From Hyphomicrobiales bacterium (GTDB lineage Bacteria; Pseudomonadota; Alphaproteobacteria; Rhizobiales; Rhizobiaceae), in assembly GCA_900468805.1 (NCBI GenBank), contig UEIF01000020.1:98839-162838 (forward strand): DNA of 64,000 nucleotides, read 5' to 3'. The notes below the pieces were generated by a model that was given only the letters and a program-made list of their open reading frames with translations, was not told where the DNA came from and did no database searches. The translations under genes and the position numbers were made by a program. This document shows, in pieces, positions 47,368-55,264 of this stretch (within the stretch, counting starts at the first letter, position 1; each line of letters begins with the position of its first letter).

Positions 47368-48897
47368 TTATCCGGCCATCTGCGCCGGCATGGCAGCCAT
47401 GTACTCCTCCAGTGATCTGACCTGCTCCTTGGAAAGACGCAGGCCATCCTTTGTTCTTCGCCAGAGCACGTCTTCGGCGTGCCTGGCCCATTCATGTTGG
47501 ACGAGATATTCGACCTCGGCCTCATAGAGGTCGGATCCGAACGGCCTGCCCAGATCCTCGATCTTCTGGGCGCCGCCGAGAAGCGTGGTTGCCCTGGTGC
47601 CATAGCGGCGTACGAGCCGGCGGGCATGGGCATCGGTCAGGAACGGATAGCGGCTCTTCAGCTTGCTGACTTCGCCCTCATAACCCTGCACCGGAAAGTC
47701 GCCGCCCGGCAGATGGCTGCCCGCCGTCCATGGCCTGCCCTTGAGACCGATCGCTTCGCCGATCTTTTCCAGCGCATGTTCCGACAGCCGCCGGTAGGTG
47801 GTGAGCTTGCCGCCGAAGACATTGAGAAGCGGCGCCTCGCCGGCCTTGCCCTCGATCTTCAGCACATAATCGCGCGTCGCCTCCTGTGCCTTCGAGGCGC
47901 CGTCGTCGAAGAGCGGCCGCACCGCCGAATAGTTCCAGACGATATCCTCCGGCCTCACCGGCTCCTTGAAATATTCCGATGCCGCATTGCAGAGATAGAG
48001 CGTCTCCTCTTCGGAAATCTTCACGTCCTTCGGATCGGCTGTGTAATCGCGGTCGGTGGTGCCGATCAGCGTGAAATCGGTCTCGTAGGGGATGGCAAAG
48101 ATGATGCGGTTGTCGGGGTTCTGGAAGAAATAAGCGCGTGGCCCATCGAACTTCTTCCTGACGATGATGTGGCTGCCCTGCACGAGGCGCACATGGCGGG
48201 CCTCGTTCTGGCCGAAGGCTGCGCGGATGACATGATCGACCCAGGGGCCGGCGGCATTGATGAGCATGCGGGCCTGATGGCGCTCGCTCTTGCCGCTTAC
48301 CGTGTTGACCGTCTCGATCGTCCAGACGCCCTTCTCGTCGGCACCCTTCTCCTGTCTCGCCGACACGACCTTGGTGCGCGGCATGATCAGCGCGCCCTTG
48401 TCGGCGGCATCGCGCGCATTCAGCACCACCATGCGGGCATCGTCGACCCAGCCGTCGGAATATTCGAAGGCCTTGGTGAAGAGGCCCTTCAGCGGCTTGC
48501 CGGCCGGATCGGAGCGCATGTCGAGAACCGATGTCGGCGGCAACAGCTTGCGGCCGCCCAAGTGGTCGTAGAGGAAGAGGCCGAGGCGGATCATCCAGGC
48601 CGGCCGGATGCCGCCCTTGTGATAGGGCAGCACGAAACGCAGGGGCCAGATGATGTGGGGGGCCATGGCCCACAGGATCTCGCGCTCCATCAACGATTCC
48701 CGCACCAGGCGGAACTCGTAATGTTCGAGATAGCGCAAGCCCCCATGGATGAGCTTTGTGGCGCCCGACGAGGTGCCTGAGGCGAAATCGTTCATCTCGG
48801 CAAGGGCCACCGTATAACCACGGCCAACCGCATCGCGCGCAATGCCGCAGCCGTTGATCCCACCGCCAATGACGAAAATATCGTGGATTCGGCTCAT
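47368..48897 (-). CDS. glpD: Glycerol-3-phosphate dehydrogenase (FAD, aerobic)
   Basis: GlpD oxidises glycerol-3-phosphate to dihydroxyacetone phosphate at the membrane. The 509-residue protein has the FAD loop VIGGGINGCGIARDA near residue 9, the family motif ASGTSSGATKLIHGGLRYLE near 41-60, and a C-terminal DAO_C domain. The ATG at 48897 (MSRIHDIF) follows GAGGGGGAGC; the upstream 15 codons are not conserved-looking. First structural gene downstream of glpR, 42 bases before glpS. Confidence 0.97.
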   Translation of the reverse strand: MSRIHDIFVIGGGINGCGIARDAVGRGYTVALAEMNDFASGTSSGATKLIHGGLRYLEHYEFRLVRESLMEREILWAMAPHIIWPLRFVLPYHKGGIRPAWMIRLGLFLYDHLGGRKLLPPTSVLDMRSDPAGKPLKGLFTKAFEYSDGWVDDARMVVLNARDAADKGALIMPRTKVVSARQEKGADEKGVWTIETVNTVSGKSERHQARMLINAAGPWVDHVIRAAFGQNEARHVRLVQGSHIIVRKKFDGPRAYFFQNPDNRIIFAIPYETDFTLIGTTDRDYTADPKDVKISEEETLYLCNAASEYFKEPVRPEDIVWNYSAVRPLFDDGASKAQEATRDYVLKIEGKAGEAPLLNVFGGKLTTYRRLSEHALEKIGEAIGLKGRPWTAGSHLPGGDFPVQGYEGEVSKLKSRYPFLTDAHARRLVRRYGTRATTLLGGAQKIEDLGRPFGSDLYEAEVEYLVQHEWARHAEDVLWRRTKDGLRLSKEQVRSLEEYMAAMPAQMAG

Positions 48898-48965
48898 GCT
48901 CCCCCTCTTTGAGCCAGAAAGCGCAATAGTTTCCCCAACCATTGCGAAAGTGAGGACGATTAAAC

Positions 48966-48992
48966 CGAAAATTTTTCGAATGTCAAACGAAT
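48966..48992. promoter_or_regulatory. Candidate GlpR operator upstream of glpD
   Basis: In the 112-base glpR-glpD interval, a perfect palindrome CGAAAA-T-TTTTCG (48966-48978) is followed by a further inward-facing ACGAA half-site. TTCG-containing repeats are typical of DeoR/GlpR operators. Its place just upstream of glpD fits repression of the glp operon in the absence of glycerol-3-phosphate. Confidence 0.55.
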
Positions 48993-49009
48993 GTTACTCG
49001 CCGCTAAAA

Positions 49010-49783
49010 TCAGCGATTGGCTTTCGCCGTTTCGACCAGAACGACGCCGCTCTGCTGACAGATATTGCGGATGGAAGGCGAATCGCATTGGTCGGTAATG
49101 AAGGTATGGACCTGCGAAATCTGGCCGATACGAACAGGCGCGGTCCGTTCGAATTTGGTCGAATCCGCAACCAGGATGACGTGTCTGGCATTGGCGATGA
49201 TCGCCTGCGCCACCTTGACCTCGCGGAAATCGTAGTCGAGCAGGGCACCGTCAGGATCGATTGCCGATGCGCCAATCACGGCATAATCGACCTTGAACTG
49301 CCTGATGAAATCGACGGCCGCTTCCCCGACAATGCCGCCGTCGGACTGGCGCACGACGCCGCCGGCAATCACCACCTCGATATTGTCGATCAGTCTTAAT
49401 CTATTGGCAACATTGATATTATTGGTGATCACCATCAACTCGTGATGATCGGAGAGGGCTTCGCCAACGGCTTCTGTCGTCGTGCCGATATTGATGAAAA
49501 GCGAACTGTTGTTGGGAATGAGATCGGCTGCGGCAATGCCGATCGCCTGTTTCTCCGTCGCGGCGATCTGGCGCCTTGCGTCGTAGCGGACATTTTCCGT
49601 TCCGCGCGGGAAGGTCGCACCGCCATGTATGCGCGTCAGGAGCTGCGCATCGCAAAGATCGTTCAGATCCTTGCGGATCGTCTGCGGTGTCACGGCAAAC
49701 TGCGTTGCCAGATCATCGACCAGCACCCGGCCCGACGATCTTGCAAGCGCGATGATCTTCTCCTGACGATCCGACAGAAACAT
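49010..49783 (-). CDS. glpR: DeoR-family repressor of the glycerol operon
   Basis: A 257-residue regulator with an N-terminal DeoR helix-turn-helix (VDDLATQFAVTPQTIRKDLN, near residues 22-41) and a C-terminal sugar-phosphate-sensor domain with INIGTTTEAVGEAL near residue 98 and VADSTKFERTAP near 222. By family it should sense glycerol-3-phosphate. It precedes glpD on the same strand, and an inverted repeat of the expected kind lies in front of its own start. Confidence 0.92.
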   Translation of the reverse strand: MFLSDRQEKIIALARSSGRVLVDDLATQFAVTPQTIRKDLNDLCDAQLLTRIHGGATFPRGTENVRYDARRQIAATEKQAIGIAAADLIPNNSSLFINIGTTTEAVGEALSDHHELMVITNNINVANRLRLIDNIEVVIAGGVVRQSDGGIVGEAAVDFIRQFKVDYAVIGASAIDPDGALLDYDFREVKVAQAIIANARHVILVADSTKFERTAPVRIGQISQVHTFITDQCDSPSIRNICQQSGVVLVETAKANR

Positions 49784-49797
49784 GCGCCCTCCCTTCG

Positions 49798-49820
49798 TTT
49801 CGCTTTCATCTTTAGCGAAA
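49798..49820. promoter_or_regulatory. Candidate GlpR operator upstream of glpR
   Basis: TTTCGCT-n9-AGCGAAA is a perfect 7-base inverted repeat, 15 bases upstream of the glpR start codon. The TTTCG half-sites resemble those in front of glpD, so the repressor may control its own synthesis. Confidence 0.6.
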
Positions 49821-49993
49821 CTTGGCTTGAGGGCAATCTCACGGGGCGCTTTGTTTGAATATGATCGAGTGCTGAAATCCCTTTGGATATTGCAAAGCTC
49901 GCCCCGCCTCTGCCTTGTTGCGCGCTTAGCGTATTATGCGATTCGCTGTCCGCGACGGGGCGGAGCATGCACGAGGGACAAAAGGAGAGTTCG

Positions 49994-51016
49994 ATGACAG
50001 ACGCCAAGAGCGGCATTACGGGACTACGGCCGCAGATTACGGTGATTGGCGTCGGCGGTGGCGGCGGTAACGCGATCAACAACATGATCGCCGAGAAACT
50101 GGCCGGTGTCGATTTCATCGCTGCAAATACGGACGCGCAGGTGCTGGCGACCTCCAAGGCATCCCGTCGCATCCAGCTTGGCGCCCATGTCACCGAAGGC
50201 CTCGGCGCCGGCTCCTTGCCGGAAGTCGGCCGCGCCGCCGCAGAGGAATCGCTCGACGAGATCATGGATCACCTGAGCGGTTCGCACATGTGCTTCGTTA
50301 CCGCCGGCATGGGCGGCGGCACGGGCACGGGTGCGGCACCCGTCATTGCGCATGCGGCCCGTTCGGCCGGCATCCTGACCGTCGGCGTCGTCACCAAGCC
50401 CTTCACCTTCGAAGGCAATCGCCGAATGAAAATGGCGGAAGCCGGCATCGAAGCGCTGCGCCAGGCAGCCGATACCGTCATCGTTATTCCCAACCAGAAC
50501 CTCTTCCGCATTGCCGACGCCAAGACCACCTTCGCCGATGCCTTCATGACGGCCGACCGGGTGCTCTATTCCGGGGTTGGCTGCATCACCGACCTCATCG
50601 TCAAGGAAGGCTTGATCAACCTGGACTTCGCCGATGTGAAATCCGTCATGCGCGGCATGGGCCGGGCGATGATGGGTACCGGCGAAGCCAGCGGCGAGGG
50701 CCGGGCAATGAAGGCAGCGGAAGCGGCCATCGCCAACCCGTTGCTCGACGATATCTCGATGAAGGGCGCCAAGGGCGTGCTGATCTCGATCTCTGGCGGC
50801 TCGGACATGACGCTGTTTGAGGTCGACGAAGCCGCAAGCCGCATTCGCGACGAGGTGCAGGACGACGCCGAAATCGTCGTCGGCGCGATCTTCGATCGCA
50901 GCCTGGACGGCAGGTTCCGCGTTGCTGTCGTTGCGACCGGCCTTGACGGCGCCGGCGCAACCGCTGCCGCGCCGGGCTTCACTGCCGAGCAACTCCAGGG
51001 CCGTATGTTGCAATAG
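49994..51016 (+). CDS. ftsZ2: Short FtsZ paralogue
   Basis: A 340-residue tubulin-like GTPase. The GTP-binding signature [13 protein letters not shown] is at about residues 107-119, and [14 protein letters not shown] is at residues 18-31. The C-terminal domain is present up to residue 330, but the long linker and the conserved C-terminal peptide (which binds FtsA/ZipA/MinC-like partners) are absent. Main rhizobial FtsZ is much longer, so this is the second, truncated-type copy known from rhizobia. The ATG at 49994 follows AAAGGAGAG. It stands as a single gene without dcw neighbours. Confidence 0.93.
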   Translation: MTDAKSGITGLRPQITVIGVGGGGGNAINNMIAEKLAGVDFIAANTDAQVLATSKASRRIQLGAHVTEGLGAGSLPEVGRAAAEESLDEIMDHLSGSHMCFVTAGMGGGTGTGAAPVIAHAARSAGILTVGVVTKPFTFEGNRRMKMAEAGIEALRQAADTVIVIPNQNLFRIADAKTTFADAFMTADRVLYSGVGCITDLIVKEGLINLDFADVKSVMRGMGRAMMGTGEASGEGRAMKAAEAAIANPLLDDISMKGAKGVLISISGGSDMTLFEVDEAASRIRDEVQDDAEIVVGAIFDRSLDGRFRVAVVATGLDGAGATAAAPGFTAEQLQGRMLQ

Positions 51017-51377
51017 GGTTCACAGGATCGCTTGACCCAGGCGGTTTCTTTTAGCGGCAACGGACAAGAGCATTTGAGAGAGATGAGACTGGCTGCAACC
51101 ACGTCGTCATCTCGACTCTCTCAGCGGTAAGATGCTGAAGGCCTATGAGGTCGCCCCACCTCTAAGTTAGTGGCAACGTTCGTGATCATGTCCGGCCAGG
51201 TTTGCGCTATCGTCGGTTTTGAGCGCCGCGTAAGCCTGGCATTCGTGCTTGGACCGACGCAGGTCGTGATCCTGCGCGTCCTTTATGCCGGACGGCAATT
51301 CGAAACTGGGGAAAATTGGACCGCGCCCTTGGGCCGGACGGCGAAGCGCGCAAAGCCTGGACTGGTCGAACCGGTCT
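51017..51377. other. Gap after ftsZ2 with one imperfect hairpin
   Basis: About 360 bases. An imperfect long inverted repeat spans 51074-51123 (TGAGAGAGATGAGAC and GTCATCTCGACTCTCTCA); it could form a hairpin in either strand but has no T tract. No gene was seen. Confidence 0.4.
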
Positions 51378-52601
51378 CTAGCAAATCACGCCGATCACCT
51401 CGTCGGCGGCACGCAAGCCACTTTCCCAAGCGCCATGTGCGGTCGAGAAGTCCGATTGATGTGTCGCCTCGCCAGCGAAGAACAGCCGGTCGGCGACCGG
51501 TCGTGCAAGGATGGTGCGGGCGCCTGCATGGCCGGGTAGCGCATGGCTGTAGGAGCCGCGAACCCAATCCGTGTGGCACCATGACGAGGCGGCCAGAGGC
51601 CGCAGGTGGCGGCGAATATTGTTTCCGATGAGCGATGACAGCTGGTCGAGGGCGAAGGTGAAGGCGTCGAGCAGGCCGGACTGTTCGATGACGACGGCGC
51701 CCTTTCCGCCGAAGAAGCCTTCGACGACCGGGCGGCCGAGCGGCCGGATATAATAGCTGCCGGTCTCGTCACTCCTGACATCGCCGAGCAGATGGGTTTC
51801 CGGCTCAAGACCGTGATTGCCGGTCAGCTCCATGAACAGTTTGTCTGCGAGGCCGAGCGGCAATTGCGCTGCGGCATGCAGATGGTCATCGGCCTCAGGG
51901 TCGAAGGCGATGGTGCCGCGGCCAAGAACATTGGTCGAGACCGTGACGATCGCCGCACCCGCCGTGACCGGGCCGCGGTCGGTTTCCAGCCGCACGCCTT
52001 GACCGGTCAGGGCAATACGGCGAACCGGTGTCGACAGGCGCAGGACCACATCAGGAACGGAAGCACCGATCAGGTTTCCATAGCCTTCGTGCACCCGCCA
52101 GTTGGCGTTAGTCGCGGCATTGTCATAGGCAAGGAAATCGGCGACCGACAGCCGCTCCAGCGGTGCGCCGTTCAGATAGCCGCTGAGCGACTGGCAATAT
52201 GCATTCCACTCGCCATCCGGCTCCAGCGCGTCCGACGCCCGGTCGCTTTCGGGTGGATTGACGCGCAGGCGCTCTTCAAGCGCTTCCCAGGCAGCGGCGG
52301 CAGCCCGACGTTCCTCCGGCGAGAAACCGAGATCGCGCCACTGATTCTGCCAGGCCGTCGGCCCGCGCTCGATCGTAAAGCCGGCCGCACGGCCGATTGC
52401 GACAAGGGGATTGCGTTCGGCCGAATGCAGCCAGCCGCAACCCATATCGAGCGGCATGCCTGACAGTTCGATCGTCCAGGCCCGGCCGCCGACGCGGTTG
52501 CTGGCCTCGAGGATGACGACCGAGCGCCCGGCATCGGTAAGCTTTCGTGCGGCAGCAATGCCCGCTGCGCCAGCGCCGATAACAGCCACGTCGTAGTCCA
52601 T
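51378..52601 (-). CDS. Flavin-containing amine oxidase
   Basis: The 407-residue enzyme has the Rossmann FAD motif VAVIGAGAAGIAAARKL near residue 5-21, then EASNRVGGRAWT, and the C-terminal FAD motif LFFAGEATHQSDFSTAHGAW near residue 375. Monoamine-oxidase family members oxidise amines or polyamines to aldehydes. No signal peptide. The ATG at 52601 follows GGAGGGGTGACG at good spacing. It is divergent from the antiporter gene and has no obvious pathway partner. Confidence 0.92.
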   Translation of the reverse strand: MDYDVAVIGAGAAGIAAARKLTDAGRSVVILEASNRVGGRAWTIELSGMPLDMGCGWLHSAERNPLVAIGRAAGFTIERGPTAWQNQWRDLGFSPEERRAAAAAWEALEERLRVNPPESDRASDALEPDGEWNAYCQSLSGYLNGAPLERLSVADFLAYDNAATNANWRVHEGYGNLIGASVPDVVLRLSTPVRRIALTGQGVRLETDRGPVTAGAAIVTVSTNVLGRGTIAFDPEADDHLHAAAQLPLGLADKLFMELTGNHGLEPETHLLGDVRSDETGSYYIRPLGRPVVEGFFGGKGAVVIEQSGLLDAFTFALDQLSSLIGNNIRRHLRPLAASSWCHTDWVRGSYSHALPGHAGARTILARPVADRLFFAGEATHQSDFSTAHGAWESGLRAADEVIGVIC

Positions 52602-52705
52602 CGTCACCCCTCCGCCACGTGCTTCGTCATCACCTTGATAGGCTTCAGCTTTACATGGGAGCTGCCCCCGCTTCAATGCGCCCGAAAGCCTGCTACTATG
52701 CCGAC

Positions 52706-54247
52706 ATGACCTTCTTTGAAACCCTTGTTGCCTTGCTGGCTGTCGCCATCCTGCTCCTGCAGATCACCCGGCGCATGCATCTGCCCTATCCCGGCATTCT
52801 GGCTGCTGCCGGGGTCTGCGTGGCGATGCTGCCCGGCGCGCCTGTTATCCCGATCGATCCGCCGACGGCGCTTGCCCTGTTCATCGCGCCGGTGCTCGTC
52901 GACTCCGCCTATGACTTCCCGATGGGTGCTGCGCGGCGCATGGTGCTGCCGCTGATCTTTTATGCCGTGATTGCCGTTCTGGTCACGACCGGCCTGGTGG
53001 TCTCGATCAGCATGCTGACTGTTGGCCTGCCGATTGCGGTGGCCGTCACGCTCGGCGCCATCGTTGCCCCGCCCGATGCTGCTGCAGCGACCGCCGTGCT
53101 TTCCAATCTGCCGGTGGATCGGCGTGTGGATGCGTTGCTCAAGGGCGAAAGCCTGTTCAATGACGCAACGGCGCTGTTGCTGTTTGGAGCGGCACTGACA
53201 GTCCAGGCACGCGGCGGGCTCGATGGCGCAACCGCGCTGCAGATCGGCTTTGCCGCACCCGGCGGCATTCTCTTCGGCATCGTCTTCGGCTTCCTCGTCT
53301 CACGGCTGCGGCCGATCACCGAAAATACGGTCGGCGGCACACTGCTGCAGTTCGTCTATGCCTTTTCGACCTGGCTGATCGCCGAGCATCTGCACCTTTC
53401 GGCGGTGCTGGCGACGGTTGCGAGCGCCATGACGATCGCCACGCTTTCAACGGTCGATGATTCCCCGCGCATGCGGGTACATTCCTTCGCCGTCTGGACG
53501 ACGGTCGTCTTCCTGCTGAACGTAGTCGCTTTCCTGCTCATGGGCCTGCAGGCCCGCCGTATTCTTGAATCCATGTCCGCCGACGCGCTGGAACGGGCCC
53601 TCTATTTTGCCGCCATCGTCGTCGTCGGCGTCATCCTGGCGCGCCTGGCGATGGCCTTCCTGCTGCATGCGATCGTCGCTTCACGCCACCGGCGCGGCAA
53701 TGTGCTGGCGCCGTTTACCAACGGCGAGACCTTTCTGGTCGGCTGGTCCGGCATGCGTGGCCTTGTCACGCTCGCGACCGCCTTTGCCCTGCCTGCCGAT
53801 TTTCCTGAGCGGGACCTCGTCGTGCTGACGGCCTTTGCGGTCGTGCTCGCAACGCTCGTCATCCAGGGAGCGACACTCGCTCCGATGATCCACTTTCTGA
53901 AACTCGGGCGACAGGCGGAAGTTCGCGACGAGTTCGAGGCGGCCCGGCGGTCGCTTGCCGAAGCCGCATTTCAGCGACTGGAGAAGGAAGATGGTGCCGA
54001 AGCCGCGGCGCTCCGCGCGGTCAGCAAGGATCATTGGAACGCGCCGGCCAATACCGATCAAGCCTCGCAGCTTATCCGACGCCGCGATCTGACGATCGCA
54101 GCAGTGATCGCCCAGCGCCAGCGCCTCGAGGAACTGCGAGACACGGACCAGATCGGCCCGACCCAATATCTGGAACTGCAGGAGGACCTGGACTGGAAGC
54201 AGCTCTCGGTCGGCCCCGACGAAGATCGGCGCATCACCGAGAGCTAG
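52706..54247 (+). CDS. Na+/H+ antiporter (CPA1 family)
   Basis: A 513-residue membrane protein with about 12 hydrophobic segments. The cation-binding region of CPA1 exchangers is seen in APPDAAAATAVLSNLP (near residue 116) and GESLFNDATALLLFG (near 148), whose Asp/Asn pair carries the ion. The cytoplasmic C-terminal 110 residues are charged and helical. The ATG at 52706 is placed directly before the first membrane segment. Confidence 0.92.
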   Translation: MTFFETLVALLAVAILLLQITRRMHLPYPGILAAAGVCVAMLPGAPVIPIDPPTALALFIAPVLVDSAYDFPMGAARRMVLPLIFYAVIAVLVTTGLVVSISMLTVGLPIAVAVTLGAIVAPPDAAAATAVLSNLPVDRRVDALLKGESLFNDATALLLFGAALTVQARGGLDGATALQIGFAAPGGILFGIVFGFLVSRLRPITENTVGGTLLQFVYAFSTWLIAEHLHLSAVLATVASAMTIATLSTVDDSPRMRVHSFAVWTTVVFLLNVVAFLLMGLQARRILESMSADALERALYFAAIVVVGVILARLAMAFLLHAIVASRHRRGNVLAPFTNGETFLVGWSGMRGLVTLATAFALPADFPERDLVVLTAFAVVLATLVIQGATLAPMIHFLKLGRQAEVRDEFEAARRSLAEAAFQRLEKEDGAEAAALRAVSKDHWNAPANTDQASQLIRRRDLTIAAVIAQRQRLEELRDTDQIGPTQYLELQEDLDWKQLSVGPDEDRRITES

Positions 54248-54277
54248 GTCATCAAGAACGAGCGAGGCGGCGCGCCC

Positions 54278-55084
54278 TCAGCGGATGCTGAACGGGAAAT
54301 ATTTCGCGTTGATCGTATCGTAGGTGTCGCCGGCCTGGATCGTCTCCAGCGCAGCATTGAGCTTGTCCAGCAACGCCTTGTCGGAAGGGCGCACGGCGAT
54401 ACCGGCGCCGTCACCGAAATATTCGGTATTCTTGATATCTTCGCCCTTGAAGGCGCAGCAGCTGCCCGCTTTGGTGTTTGCGAGCCAGTCGTAGACCGCC
54501 AGCTTGTCTTCCAGGATGATGTCGACCTTGCCGTCGGCAAGACCCTTGTAGAGATCCGGAGATGCAGGGAACACGGTCGTCGCGACGCCACTATAGAACT
54601 TCTTGGCATAGGCTTCCTGGGAGGTCGCCGCTGTCACACCGAGCCGTATGTTCTTCAGATCATCGGGAGAGGTGCCGGCAATGCCGGATTTTTTGGGCGC
54701 GATGAAGACCGACGGGCTGTCATAATATTTCTGGGTGAAGGCAACCTTTTCGCGCCGCTCTGCGCTCATCGACATTGACGAGATGATCGCGTCATACTTG
54801 TTATCCAGCAGGTTCGGGATCATCGCAGTCCATTCCTGGATGACGAATTCGCATTTCAATTTTGCCGTCTCGCAAAGGGCCTTGGCGAAATCCACGTCGA
54901 AGCCTTGAAGCTGATTGTTGGAATCGAGATAGTTGAACGGCGGAAATGCGCCCTCGACCGCTATACGGATGCTGTTGTTTTCCGCAGATGAGACAATAGC
55001 GGGCTCAAGAATACTCGCCGATATAAGGGCGGCAAAAGACAATGCGAGAAATTTCAAGCGGAAACTATATATAAATCGCAACAT
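54278..55084 (-). CDS. Polar amino-acid ABC transporter substrate-binding protein (family 3)
   Basis: The 268-residue protein has a signal peptide (about residues 1-33) and the family 3 binding fold: IRIAVEGAFPPFNYLDSNNQ, then LQGFDVDFAKALCE and the domain-crossing GVTAATSQEAYAKKFY. It ends 30 bases from the convergent antiporter gene. No permease or ATPase is adjacent, so it is an orphan receptor or uses a transporter encoded elsewhere. Confidence 0.93.
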   Translation of the reverse strand: MLRFIYSFRLKFLALSFAALISASILEPAIVSSAENNSIRIAVEGAFPPFNYLDSNNQLQGFDVDFAKALCETAKLKCEFVIQEWTAMIPNLLDNKYDAIISSMSMSAERREKVAFTQKYYDSPSVFIAPKKSGIAGTSPDDLKNIRLGVTAATSQEAYAKKFYSGVATTVFPASPDLYKGLADGKVDIILEDKLAVYDWLANTKAGSCCAFKGEDIKNTEYFGDGAGIAVRPSDKALLDKLNAALETIQAGDTYDTINAKYFPFSIR

Positions 55085-55264
55085 AGCATCACCTTATCTT
55101 GGAGTTATCTTGCCAACGTTGCATCGGGCAAGCGTCACGCAGCAAGCAGCCAACCACACAACGATTAAAAAGCTCATCACTTTTCAGCCGTTAATTTACG
55201 GCTGCTTGAAAAGCTTTTCGTAATCAATCAAGGCCAGTATCGGAACTCCGTGGGAGGAGGTTCC

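Noticed and set aside
46051..48780. Long plus-strand frames opposite glpT/glpS and glpD
   Set aside because: Antisense shadows of well-identified genes; their compositions (His/Arg/Gly-rich) are typical of such shadows.
51074..51123. Inverted repeat after ftsZ2 as a terminator
   Set aside because: The stem is imperfect with a long loop and there is no T tract, so it was noted only as a hairpin in the gap.
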